Shown here in pieces: positions 25,957 to 36,781 of a stretch of DNA of 64,000 nucleotides. A program made the translations under genes and the position numbers. Within the stretch, counting starts at the first letter, position 1, and each line of letters begins with the position of its first letter. The notes beneath the pieces were generated by a model. The model was not told the origin of the DNA and searched no databases. It was given only the letters and a program-made list of their open reading frames with translations. The DNA is from Cheiracanthium punctorium (Eukaryota; Arthropoda; Arachnida; Araneae; Cheiracanthiidae): positions 186,001-250,000 of the forward strand of contig JAWZYV010016978.1 of assembly GCA_038373885.1 (NCBI GenBank), in the 5' to 3' direction.

Positions 25957-27749
25957 TGACTAATCAACCCTCAGGCTCTAAAAAGTGAAAGAGAAAAGCT
26001 TTAATGGAGCAAAGCAATAGAAAACTTTCTCTTGCAATGATGAACTTTATCATACAAAATGAAAGTGTAAAAGCTGTAAAAGAAAATTCTGGACTGACAT
26101 TGGATATGGAAGAAAATTCTGGACTGACATTGGATATGGAAGAAAATTCTGGACTGACATTGGATATGGAAGAAAACTCTGGATTGACACTGAACATCGA
26201 AGAAAATTCTAGATCGACTTTGAACGCTGAAGAAAATTCTGATTGGACATCAACATTGAACTTTGAAGAAAATTTTGAAATGTCATCGAATGTTGGATTA
26301 AATTTTACATTTCTATCTGAAGGTTAAAGTTCAACAGAGATTTGTAATACTGAATCAGTTAGAAATAGTCAAGATCCAATACAAAAAGGGGATTGCAAAC
26401 TTTCAGAAATAACTACCATATCACATAATTATGACTATGATTATAGTGATCCTGCATTGTGGCCCTCACCAATAACAGATGAACTCGGAGAGCATTTTAT
26501 TCACAATGAAGTGAATCAAAATATGAATTTACTTCAGAATTCTAAAAAACTGTTTGGGAAAAATGAGCGACTGTGTCAAGACACAAACTTTTTCTGCAAA
26601 AAGAAAAACGGGGAAGTAGTCGAAAGGGACTGGTTGGTCTATTCTTCCAGCTGTAAAGCAGTGTTTTCCTACATTTGTAATCTGTATGGCAATAACCAAT
26701 TCAATTCCAGTGATGAAGCGTTATGTCGCGATGGCTATTCTGACTGGAGGAACATTGCAAAAAGGTTATCGTCCCATGAAAATTCAGATTTTCATAGAAA
26801 ATCAGTATATTCCTTTTCACAGCGCACTATTGCCGCAAATCGAATTCATGATAATCTTGTTAACCAATATAAATCCGAATGTGAATATTGGAAGAAGATT
26901 TTATATAGAGTAGACTTGGAAAATGAGACTTTTGGGTCATTACAGAATAGAAATTTTCTTGGACTTATAGAGCTATTGAGTTCTTTTGATCCGTTTTTAG
27001 CTGAGCATATAAAATCACATGGAAATAAAGGTAAATGTAGTGTTAACTACTTATCGTCAACCATTGTTACAGAGTTATTGATGTCATGTCGAACAAAGTA
27101 TTTCAAGAAATATTATCTGAAGAAGCAAGATACTTTGGCATAATTGTTGATTCAACGCCTGATATTCGCCATACTGATCAACTAGCTATAGCCTTGTGCT
27201 ATGTGGATAAAGATGGTGAATGTGTGGAACGCTTTTTAAAATTTATTGCGATTCATGGGCAGAGCTCACAACATCTGCATGAAGTCACTATCAATTTCCT
27301 TGAGAGAGCCAAAATTCAGCTTAAGTATTGTCGGGGGCAGTCTTTTGATAATGCCTCTAATATGTCAGGTCTGATCTTCAGGCAAGTTTGAAAAAAGACT
27401 TTCCGTTGATTGATTATGTTCCATGCTCTGCACATTTCTTGAATCTTGTTGGAACCAGTGCAGCAGAATGCTGTTATCAGGCAGTATCTTTCTTTGCCTT
27501 GTTCAGACTTTGTACAACTTTTTTTCAGCGTCAACCCATAGATGGGAATTATTAACTACAAAGTTAATTACAAAGTGTGGCAATTTAACTTTAAAGTCAT
27601 TGTCAAGGACAAGATGGTCTGCCAATGCGGATGCAGTTAAGTCATTAAGAAGGAATTTAGTTATTTTAAACACTTTATCTCTCCTTTCAGAGTGTGATAA
27701 TGAGAATGCTACTACAAGACATGAAGCTGGTTCATTATTTTTACTTTAA
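25957..27749 (+). pseudogene. Broken hAT (ZMYM1/DUF4371-type) transposase gene
   Basis: The reading starts MTNQPSGSKK, hits TGA at about 25987, and reopens at 26004 with a 10-residue repeat region. After a TAA near 26325 it continues with a TTF-type zinc-finger-like segment (YSDPALWP, KRDW-like RDWLVYSSS, WRNIAKRLSSHENS) and LLSSFDPFLAEHI. A frameshift near 27085 leads to FGIIVDSTPDIRHTDQLAI and RGQSFDNASNMSG. Another near 27390 leads to VPCSAHFLNLVG, then RTRWSANADAVK. These motifs are standard for ZMYM1-like hAT transposases. The C-terminal dimerisation domain is missing; the sequence runs into the repeat block at 27740. Confidence 0.88.
26081..26260 (+). repeat. 30-bp coding minisatellite in the hAT pseudogene
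   Basis: Three identical 30-bp units (26081-26110, 26111-26140, 26141-26170) encode EENSGLTLDM, followed by three or so degenerate units (ENSGLTLNIE, ENSRSTLNAE). The period is a multiple of 3, so the frame is kept. The identity of the first three units points to recent expansion within an otherwise decayed gene. Confidence 0.85.
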
Positions 27750-27983
27750 ACATGTACCATGTGAGGAAGTATTATAATCATGAAAAAATTCGAATTCGAG
27801 ATTTTGGTGTATTTACACGTTTTTAGGTCTTCTGAATTCATTTATACTATTTTTACTTTCCGAACGTGTACCATGTAAGGAAAGTATTGTAATCAGGAAA
27901 AAATTCGAATCCGAGATTTTGGTGTATTTACACGTTTTGAGGTCTTCTTAATTCATTTAAGCTATTTTTACGAGATGTATGTA

Positions 27984-29392
27984 CACTGCTGGCCACCCAA
28001 ATTGCAACACCAAGAAAAACAAGAGATATCACAACAAAATTTATTGTGTAGATAACATGTTGACCAAGTAACAAATGATTAAATTTACAGCATTCTATGA
28101 AGCGTGGTTCCTGCCAAAATCAGTACCCAGAGTAGCCGCCGTTGTTGGAGATCACAGCTGCCACACGCCTCGGCATTGATTCAAAGAGACTTTGAATGTG
28201 TTCTTGGGGTACAGCAGACCAAGCAGCTTCCACACGTTGCCAAAGTTGATCTGGTGTGACAGCTGGGGATGAACTCTGGGTCAGTCGTTGAGCAACCATG
28301 GACCACATGTTTTCTATCGGCGAAAGATCCGGAGAGCGCGCCGGCCAGGGAAGCAATTCAATCTGGTGATTGACGAAGAACCCTTGGACAATGCGTGCCA
28401 CGTGTGGCCGTGCATTATCCTGCTGAAATATGGCTGTTGGCAAGCCCTGAAGGTAAGAAAGGACAACTGGCTCCAACACCTCGGAGATGTAGCGCTGGCT
28501 GGTTAAAGTACCGGCAATGCGTACTAGAGGAGTGCGAGAGATATATCCGATACCGCCCCATACCATAATACCCGGTGCAGGACCAGTGTGACGGTGCATA
28601 ATGCAGCTGTTCAGCATCCTCTCTCCATGGTGTCTCCAGACTCGAATCCGACCGTCGTGGTGTTGCATACAGAAGCGTGACTCGTCAGTAAAGAGAATTT
28701 CATTCCATTCTGTCGTCCACATCCTTCTTTCATCGCACCACTGGCGGCGGAGACGTCTGTGGTTCCGCGTCAGAGGTAGACAAAGCAACGGACGTCTTGC
28801 GGACAGACCATTCTGCTGTAAACGACGTCGAATGGTACGCGCAGACACTGGATGATGCGTTACAGACTGAATCTGCTGTGATATGGTTCGTGATGTGACT
28901 GAGCGGTCCGTCACTGCCATGCGTACAATCTGCCTGTCATCACGTGACGTGGTGCACTGAGGTCGATGCGATCGATCACGTCTGTCCGTCGTACCCTCCT
29001 GCACCCAACGATCACATATCCGCATCACAGTTGTTTGGTTTCGTCCAATACGACGACCGATTTCCCTGAAAGATAACCCACAATCTCGGTATGCCACTAT
29101 CCTTCCTCTGTCAAACTCGGATACTTGATCAAAAGATGATCGTTGTTTCCTACGAGGCATAATTTATCGTTTTTTTGAAAAAAAAGCAAGAAAAACACAA
29201 TTGCTGTACTTGAAACCGTCGAAATCTCCAAGCCTTAAATAGCGCTTTGAGGTGGCGCCACAGGCGCGCTTGATGTGCGTCTGCGCTGAAATTCTAATCA
29301 TTTGCATATCTCACCTCAGCTAATGCATGTTGTAAATTTCATATTATTTGCATGCTTCCTTCAGGGTGTTGCATTTACGATGGCCAGCAGTG
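27984..29392. mobile_element. Complete Tc1-like transposon
   Basis: The terminal inverted repeats CACTGCTGGCCACCC... and, inward from the right, CACTGCTGGCCATCG... are about 27 bp with 4 mismatches; both contain TGCAACACC. TA target duplications lie at 27982-27983 and 29393-29394. The element is 1,409 bp with a single intact transposase ORF on the minus strand. The flank (ACGAGATGTATG|TA|TGTGTG) matches an uninterrupted related unit at 29909-29940, giving an empty-site comparison. Confidence 0.95.
28120..29160 (-). CDS. Tc1-family transposase, intact, DD34E
   Basis: The 346-residue protein catalyses cut-and-paste transposition of the surrounding element in the nucleus. The N-terminus holds two helix-turn-helix (paired-like) modules (FREIGRRIGRNQTTVMRICD at 31-50; SARTIRRRLQQNGLS at about 106-120). 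The linker has SHRP where many relatives have a GRPR hook. The catalytic triad is Asp159 (LFTDESRF), Asp248 (FQQDNARPH) and Glu283 (LSPIEN), with exactly 34 residues between the last two. A Gly-rich GGIG is at 202-205. Length is typical of the family and there are no internal stops. The ATG is followed by MPRRKQRSS, the usual start in arthropod relatives. The high-GC coding stretch contrasts with the AT-rich surroundings, consistent with recent arrival. Confidence 0.96.
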   Translation of the reverse strand: MPRRKQRSSFDQVSEFDRGRIVAYRDCGLSFREIGRRIGRNQTTVMRICDRWVQEGTTDRRDRSHRPQCTTSRDDRQIVRMAVTDRSVTSRTISQQIQSVTHHPVSARTIRRRLQQNGLSARRPLLCLPLTRNHRRLRRQWCDERRMWTTEWNEILFTDESRFCMQHHDGRIRVWRHHGERMLNSCIMHRHTGPAPGIMVWGGIGYISRTPLVRIAGTLTSQRYISEVLEPVVLSYLQGLPTAIFQQDNARPHVARIVQGFFVNHQIELLPWPARSPDLSPIENMWSMVAQRLTQSSSPAVTPDQLWQRVEAAWSAVPQEHIQSLFESMPRRVAAVISNNGGYSGY

Positions 29393-30749
29393 TATGTGTG
29401 TTGTGTGTGTGTGTGAACACGATAGCTCTTAAACGGGACATTGGATTGAGCTCAAATTTGTTATGTATGTCATAAACTACCGTCGCTAGACCGGTATTGA
29501 TTTTGGTGTATATAGGACTTATAGTTTTTCTACAGGGCTACGGCAAAGATTTCTTTTACATTATGGCCTACGGGGGGAAATTCTTGAAGGTGCGCTAGCG
29601 TTTAAACGGTACATTCGATGGAGCTTAAATTGGGTATACATGTTATAAACAACTATCGTAAGACCGGTATTGATTTTCATGTGTACAGGACTTATAGTTT
29701 TTCTACAGGGCTACGACAAAGATTACTTTTACATTATGGCATAAAGGGGAGAAATTATTGAAAGTGCGCTAGCGTTGAAACGGCGCATTCGATTGAGCTT
29801 CAGTTTGCTATATATATTTGAATTATTCATCGATTAAAATTGATTTAAATGCTTGGTAATGATCTTAATCGTAAGTGTTCGGAAAGTCGAGTGGAGTCAC
29901 TCCAGATTTTTACGAGATGTATGTATGTATGTGTGTGTTTGTGAGTGAACATGATAGCTCCTGAACGGGGCATGCGATTGAGCTCAAATTGGGTATATAT
30001 GTTATAAACCACCGTCGCACGACCGGTATTGATTTTGGTGTGTATAGGACTTAGTTTTTCTACGGGGCTACGACAAAGATTTCTTTTACATTATGGCCTA
30101 TGGGGGAAAATTCTGGAAAGTGCGCTATCGTTTAAATGGTGCTTTCGATTGAGCTCAAATTGGGTATATATGTTGTAAACCACCGTCGCAAGACCTGTAT
30201 TGATTTTGGTGTGTATAGGACTTAGACCGGGGGGTCCGGAAAATTCTGGAAAGTGCGCTATCGTTTAAATGGTGCTTTCGATTGAGCTCAAATTGGGTAT
30301 ATATGTTGTAAACCACCGTCGCAAGACCTGTATTGATTTTGGTGTGTATAGGATAGACCGGGGGTCCGGTAATGTACCCTCGTGGAAGGCGACGACCCCG
30401 ACACTACACACCCTTGGAGGTTTCTGGAGCGTTTTAGAGGGCACTTTATTCTCAATGCTATGAATAAATGGTTACTGATTCGGAACATAAACCAGGGGTA
30501 TTAATAAATGACACAAGTCTATAAATTTAAACATTTTATTTCTTATATGTTAATATTTATAAGTTAATTAAGTAAGAAGAAACACTTTGAATAAGGAATA
30601 AAAATTTGAACAATAATTCTTAGCAGACCATCACTCTTCTTCACTTTTTATACAGTACAGACAAATAAATGACAAAGTACTAATTATCCCAAATAATCCT
30701 TCACAGTTGATTATTTTTTTGTCATCTATAAACAAATTTAATTTTTACC

Positions 30750-30825
30750 GGGACGTGAAGTAAACCGGCCGGGACACCGGGATTTTGTCTGCAAACCGGG
30801 ACGTCTGGCAAGCCTACTTTTGGCC
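30750..30825. repeat. Fragment with CCGGGACGT motif
   Basis: ACCGGGACGTGAAG, CCGGGACACCGGG and CCGGGACGTCTGGCAAGCC resemble the end region of hAT-type elements that begin CAGACTTGCC. Only one end is visible, so this is a relic. A further hAT-like end (CGGGGTTCTTAACC read from the minus strand) is near 31530. Confidence 0.3.
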
Positions 30826-31999
30826 AATATTAAAGTGCAATGCATATATATTCACAGAACTTAATAAATACGTCAATGCAAGGCCATAATCAAGCGGTAA
30901 TTGGATTAGTAGAGAAGTTTATAGCTCTCAAAGGGAAGTTGAGACTGCGGAATAAGAAAATAAAACCGCTTCATTTTTTTTTTTTTTTTTTTTTTTCAAG
31001 TTTTAAAAATCAAACATTTTGCATAAGTTTGAGAAAGAAAATACCACATTCTATTCACGTGAGTTTACTTCCGTTTCCCACTAGCTTACCCATACGAAGA
31101 CGGCTTTTCCAGACTTTTTATCATGAAAAGTAGAAACAGATTACAACCAGAATATGACATGAAATGCTGCCTTTCTTTCACACTTTCTCGTTTTCAAAAG
31201 CTGTCAAAAGTAGTGTAAGGCCAAAGATCACGCTGAAGAAAGGCAATTAGTCAATTACTTTTTTTAATTGATTTATGGAAGATTTTAAATTTCTCTTATT
31301 CGTGTTATTTTATTTTCTTAGTGTATTGTTGCGCAGACTTTGTCTCTTTTATAGTAATTTTACAAATACATATGATACAGCCTTGTTCGGATAATTTAAA
31401 AAATCAAACATTTTGTTAGTTAGGAATATTAATCAGAACTTACAATTGTAATATATTCCAAAGGGTCGCGAAGTAAATCATGTTGTTGATTTTGGGTCGC
31501 GGCAAAGAAAGGTTAAGAACCCCGTATCTATAATGCTTGATGAAAGTTCAACTTTAATATCCGAATTTTGAAATGATATTTATTGACAGAACCATAGAAA
31601 ACTTTACTTAGAAAACAAAAAAGGGGAAGGGAGGGGGCGAAATGAAACTGCGCTTCCCCTCACTTCAGAGGTGAATCGGGCCCTGGACTTACCATTGAGG
31701 AATTTTCGTCTGTTTCTTTAAATGAAGAACAGGCTTAAGAGGCCAAATCTTCCAGACCAATGAAGAATTTTAAAACAGCGTTTAGCGTCATGTTTGCATA
31801 ACTGGCGGTAATGTTTCTAGCCGAGCAATGCGAAGCTCCTCTACCGATTAAACAAATGATCAAATCTTCATAATGTGCAAGTCGAATAGAGGCCATGTCT
31901 GTACCTAACTTTCGGTAATAAATTCTTTGTATTTACGGAGGTCTTTTACTTACTGACCATTGGAGGTTGAATAAAAAACAGCCCTTGTACTTTTTTTTT

Positions 32000-32813
32000 T
32001 TTTTTGGTTTAAATTGTAGCAACTTAACAAGCTCTTGCACAAAATTTACATCATCAGCAAAATAGATCCGGAAAATATTTGAAATACCGATTAGCTAGGA
32101 ATAACCCAAATATCTCTCAAATTAACTTTATTAAAGTTCTGTTGCAAACGAGAGTTTCTCTGCAACACTATTTAACTCCCTATTCGCAATTTGGACGATT
32201 CCAAATAGTTCCTCGAGAGTACACAGTTTGATGTTTTTCACGAGCCTGAATAATGGAGGATTTAAATATTAAATTGATATAGCTTGGATGTTTTCCACCA
32301 CTGCGAGATGAAATATTTTGCTATGTTAAATACGCCAATCAGACAAGAATTATGCTTAAAAATATATGGAGGTCTGTTTTAATGGCAATGCATAAATTCC
32401 ACAGAATCACCAAAAGTAGAAAGGCATTCGTTGGTTTAAAATATCTATTCTGTTTCTTTCAATTGAGCATTAAAGACGGAGAAACTAAGGTAGATAATGT
32501 TAATATTAGTAATAGATAGTATTCTCATTTTTTTTCTCTGATAGTAACAGTAGATTTGTTTCGATAATATGGATTAAAGCACACTATACCACGTTAATAA
32601 CTATTTCGCGAAATTAAAAGTGTTATATTCATTATTTTTCAACGATCGTCGTATAACTAACTAAACCAGAATACTACGTTGCGTAATATATCCCGCGGTA
32701 GTTTCAACAAAGGACTACTTGAACTTTTTGACATTTTGTTTTCGCATAGATAGTTACGATTATATTTTAGTAATATTCGTTTCCTACCGTGCGAAGAACG
32801 GGCACGCAGCTAG
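32000..32813 (+). mobile_element. Helitron-like 3' end with upstream unassigned DNA
   Basis: The sequence CGTGCGAAGAACGGGCACGC followed by AGCTAG|T has a short GC hairpin (TGCG...CGCA) next to CTAG before T. This is the standard 3' terminus of non-autonomous arthropod Helitrons. The 5' limit was not found; 32000 is only a guess. Confidence 0.45.
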
Positions 32814-33354
32814 TAAATAAATAAAAATAGAATTTTGAAGAGTCCAAAGGATCATTTTACCCTCACCTGCGGTCAAAATGATCCTTCACTTGAAAATAAT
32901 TGCAAATTGTTTTTTATCGGCAGAATAAAAGATGTAAAAGTAATTTTGACTATACCATAATGAAATAAAATAAGTTTTACAATCATATACTATGCATAAT
33001 TTATTTTATGAAAATTTTAAAATAGAAAAGTGTCTCAAACAGTAAATGGAATATATCAAAATTATAATCAAAAAGTTGTGGCCTACAATAAACGCAGAAA
33101 TGAATTAAATAATTTATTGGGGAGTCATGGATTTCGAGAACGTTTGAAGGGCTGCCATGATGACTAGTGCCCGATACTGGAGTTTCTTCAGTCGATGGAT
33201 TATTTTACTCCGCAGTATGGCTGCCCACTTTAGTTCATAATACTGAAACTCGCCGAGAAACATAAATAAGTGCAATTCACATCTAAAAACATACTCTGTT
33301 CAGTCAACCAAGTCATATTTCTGTAAATATTGTATTTCTAAATAAATAAGAAAG

Positions 33355-33560
33355 TTAGTGCTTACCTCGTATATGATAAAACCCACTTTTTGAAGAATTA
33401 TACTCAGACACGCAATACACCGATCGCTTAAATATCGCCATTGCTTCTTCTTGACTTGGCACAACTAGTTTATGTGCTATCCGATAGGTAGCGCAACCAG
33501 TATCTAAGAAAACATGTGGATCGTTTTGCCCGCTAGGATTATTTTGGGCCACCTTCCCCT
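33355..33560 (-). other. Possible exon or relic ORF, unknown
   Basis: A minus-strand open stretch reads AQNNPSGQNDPHVFLDTGCA, then RIAHKLVVPSQEEAMAIFKR and YHIRG, and stops at a GT donor (ATACGAG|GTAAGC). It is preceded by an AG (AAATATAG|GGGAAGG) without a good pyrimidine tract. The amino-acid composition looks protein-like, but no partner exon or family is recognised. It could equally be a transposon relic. Confidence 0.25.
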
Positions 33561-33904
33561 ATATTTTTCTCATTGTTATGTCTTTTAAATGTAATTAAGA
33601 GTTACAAAATAGTTATCTTCAGCTGATTCATGGACGCACCACGTAACATTAAAAATTGGTAGAAACCAAGAAAGCTGAAGCTTTGTAAAGTAGTTCTTTT
33701 TAAAAGTTATCTGAAAGAAGTTGCCGCTGAATTTTCTGGGCTGTAAATGTGATCAGCTGATGCAGTGAAATACAACAGGTACGTGTAGCAATACGCTGTA
33801 ACTTTCAATCTTCAGCTGACCACTTTTCCACCACCGAAAACTCAGCTGACTATTTTTTTCCTAAAACTGGTAAAATTAACTATCACTTCACCAAATTTCA
33901 GCTT

Positions 33905-34515
33905 TTTACTTCCTTGTACGGAGTATAAGGAAGTAATGTGATCCTAAAAAATTGCGGGGGCCAAATTTCGACGAAAAAAAGCGATTTTGACTACCTCTAA
34001 ATATAATTTAAAGAATTTTTTCGATGCATCTCATCATAAGCTAGCATGCACCATCATATAAATGCGTCTGCAACTCATTTTGACCAATGGCGAGTCTATT
34101 TTGACCAGTTTTTCCATGCCGTCTGTACGTACGTACGTATGTATGTATGTAACTCGCATATCTCAAAAACTATTGGTCGTAGAATGTTGAAATTTTATAT
34201 TTAGGATTGTTCTAACATCTAGTTGTGCACCTCCCCTTTTGGTCTCAATCGAATGAATAGTTTAAGTGCAAGACCGCCCAAAAGATTCGAAATACATTAC
34301 GCTCTATGGGCCGAAATTCATTAAACTCGCATATCACAAAAACTATTTGGCGTAGAAAATTTAAACTTTATATTTTGGATTGTTGTAACATCTAGTTGTG
34401 CACTTCCCCTTTCGGTTCCATTCGACGAGATAGTTTATCTACAGGACCGCCCAAAAGATACGAAATACATTACGCTCTATGGGCTGAAATTCATTAAAGT
34501 GTATTTTAGAGGTAT
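33905..34515 (+). repeat. Palindrome-headed repeat family, copy 1
   Basis: The copy begins with the hairpin ACTTCCTTGTACGGAG/TATAAGGAAGT, then TGTGATCC. It next has a (TACG)n(TATG)n tract at 34121-34150 and GTAACTCGCATATCTCAAAA. Two ~175-bp units with ATCTAGTTGTGCAC, ACCGCCCAAAAGAT and ATTACGCTCTATGGGC follow. Other copies are 51290-52165 (opposite strand) and 52340-52995. No coding potential; superfamily unknown. Confidence 0.65.
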
Positions 34516-34690
34516 TGGGCTATTTCAAACGACTCAGAAGTGATGCAAAAACGCACGCGGAAATACCGCTCCTATCACTCAGTTCACAAAGAAGAGCAGA
34601 TAACTCATCGGACGCTCGATCCATACGACGGGAGCTCAACTCATACTGAGCTGGGGCCTCTGAATGCTTGTATTTATAGGCAACGCAGAA

Positions 34691-34861
34691 CAGGGGCGTA
34701 GCCATTGGGGGTATATCGGGATATATCCCCCCCCCCGAAATGTTTGGATTAGTGATGAAATTCCGTCTATTTATACTCATATAAGTTCATATCATCCCCC
34801 CCGAAAAAATTTTCCTGGCACATATCCCCCCCCCCGAAAAATTTTCCTGGCTACGCGCCTG
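34691..34861. mobile_element. hAT-like MITE with perfect TSD, copy A
   Basis: The ends are CAGGGGCGTAGCCA and, inward from the right, CAGGCGCGTAGCCAGG. ACGCAGAA is duplicated at 34683-34690 and 34862-34869. Next to the ends are C-runs (ATATCCCCCC) and the core GAAATGTTTGGATTAGTGATG, shared with 49120-49255 and 53548-53685. It is 171 bp, of which about 34 bp is an internal duplication of the right portion (CCCCCGAAAAATTTTCCTGG twice). Confidence 0.9.
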
Positions 34862-36177
34862 ACGCAGAAGCTACAAGAAGCTTCCAGAAGAGTCTAGCTC
34901 TCGAAAATTCCACATAAAGCGTAAATTTTGATTACGTCATAGAAGAGAAATTTTAGGCTATTATGTGATTTTAATGCAGCAATAGCAACTTTACAAGCCC
35001 CATAGGGAAAATCGCACGAAATGACCAAATGTCGCCAAAAATAAGTCCCCAAAAGTGAAGTTACGGAAGGCCTACGACCAATATTTCTCGAGAAACCTCA
35101 CACTAACGAATAGGGAAACCGAAACCTCCGTATCTCCGGTTCTAGTTGACCGAGTTTCATGCAACAAAAAGCAACATTTAGCTATTTGAAGCGCAGAATA
35201 CGATTTTTGAACTATTTTAAGCCCCAGAACCAGTGGCGTAGCCAAAGGGGGGGTTAGGGGGTCATAATCATCCCCCCCATGAAGAATTTTTTGCCATACA
35301 AAATGTATATTTCAGTGGCGGCTCGTGGTCAAAACTGTTAGTGCAGCCGGAAGCATATGAGCCCACCCCCTTCCTCCCCACAGGAATGGAAATCTTTGTT
35401 CCAGTTACTGAACAAAGATTTTCCAAGTTACTGATATTCCAAAGATTTACCAAGTTACCCAAGTTCCCAAAAAAGTTACTGATGTGCCAGTTACTGAATT
35501 CGAAAACTGGCGCATTAAGCCCTCACCGAGGAAAAAGAAATTACATAAAAAATGCAAGAGATCCTATTTTATTTCCATAAAATTTACATAAATTTCAACC
35601 AGCCGCTCTTATCCTCAAAATTGCATTAATCCGTGTCTGATTCGAAGTTTCCTTAGAATTTTCTTTTGTAACAATAACTTCAGAAGGAAAGGGAAAAAAA
35701 AAAAAGAAAAGAAAACTTATTTTTTATAAGTCAAATCAAGCCTCCTTTTTTTTTAAACTTGCGCATCGGTCAGTGTTGTCCTCATAAAAAGGCGTTGTTT
35801 TAATTCAGATATCAATAATTTTAAAAGCTCTTTTAAATTTCCTATGTTTAAAGAATTTTCTCGCTCGCCATGTCCTCTAAATGCCAGTTCTTGCTTACTT
35901 AAAAAAAATACTGCTTTGATGGGTAATTGTCCATTCATAAGCGTCTATCCAGGCTTACCTTCTTGATAAATTCAGCAATATAAAGTCGAGAGTTTTCCGA
36001 ACATATATTCTCCATACCCCTCCCTCACTTCTCGAGCCAATCAGGGGCGGCCCTAGGGCCGGACAAACCGGACCCCTGTCCGGGGCGGCATTTTGGATTG
36101 AATTTGAAAAATACATTTCGTATTAGTAAAAGAATTGTTAAAAAATATTCCGAAGAATATCATTCTATATAACTTTA

Positions 36178-36300
36178 CTAGCTGATATACCCACCTGTCA
36201 TTCATGGGTTTTTACAAACCGCGCGAAATTTCGTTTGCATTGTAGTAGTACAAAATATGGAATTAACATAATGGCAGAAATATAGAAAGCAAAGTTATAA
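36178..36300 (-). mobile_element. Helitron-like 3' end (minus orientation)
   Basis: Read on the minus strand: ATGACAGGTGGGTATATCAG followed by CTAG|T at 36178, the CTRR-before-T signature with the CAGCTAG ending also seen at 32813. Only the terminal region is recognisable; the extent to the right is not defined. Confidence 0.4.
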
Positions 36301-36757
36301 CTCTTGTGTATTGTTCAAAGATTACAGATTAGAGAGTAACAAATTACTGAGACAAACTGTCAATAGAGAAAATATTTTACGTTCAAAATTAACATTTTCT
36401 TTTAGTGGATGAACTTCCTACATCAAGAAGCCATTTAAAGTTGCAAAAGAAGATGCTAGTGATGAATATTAAACTGAAAAGAGAATATCTGGAAAATTCT
36501 TTGTAATAGCAAGTAGCCGATATTTAACACTGCAACGTCCGATTGAATTATATTTTGATGATTTTACTTGATGCGCGAAAAACTTTATCAAAGTTTACGT
36601 CATACCTCAAAAATAATTCAAATTTGAAGAAAATTAAAAACCTGAAATTTTAATTTACTAACCGCCTACTATTTAACAAAATTTCATTTCATTCCCTTTT
36701 GTCTGACCACTAATTGTTTTCACGAAATGGTCACACAAAATTTTCTCAAAATAATAT

Positions 36758-36781
36758 ATGTATATATATATATATATATAT
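36758..36781. repeat. (TA)n microsatellite
   Basis: About a dozen TA units preceded by TATGTATA. Simple-sequence DNA with no other signal. Confidence 0.85.

Larger units (their letters stand above)
27740..30470. repeat. Unclassified repeat block: ~115-bp dimer, then ~130-175-bp tandem units, split by Tc1
   Basis: Two units with GGAAGTATT(A/G)TAATCA, AAAAATTCGAAT and GAGATTTTGGTGTATTTAC are at 27745-27965. After the Tc1 insertion come units with GATAGCTCTTAAACGGGAC, then GACCGGTATTGATTTTGGTG and GGGCTACGACAAAGATT (29420, 29590, 29765, 29955, 30120, 30250). The last two are nearly identical, 131 bp apart. Related units are at 60950-61330. The block sits where the hAT C-terminus should be, so it probably inserted there. 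No ORF. Confidence 0.65.
25472..31685. mobile_element. hAT element (ZMYM-type) nested in the outer element
   Basis: The ends are CAGGGCCTCATTACC and, inward from the right, CAGGGCCCGATTCACC. The flanks GACTTAGC (25464-25471) and GACTTACC (31686-31693) match 7 of 8. Inside are a broken transposase gene (25957-27749), an unrelated repeat block (27740-30470), a Tc1 insertion and unannotated remainder. The original hAT was much shorter than the present 6.2 kb. Confidence 0.75.
25079..31987. mobile_element. Outer TA-flanked long-TIR element, split by a nested hAT
   Basis: The left end CGAGGACTGTTTTTTTATTC and the right end read inward CAAGGGCTGTTTTTTATTC lie next to TA (25077-25078, 31988-31989). 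Inverted similarity continues inward (GAAAGTTAGG; ATGAAGATT...AATCGGTAGA), giving TIRs of over 100 bp. The native element is only about 695 bp once the hAT at 25472-31685 is removed. The ends and TA site suggest Tc1/mariner affinity; no intact transposase was found. Confidence 0.65.
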
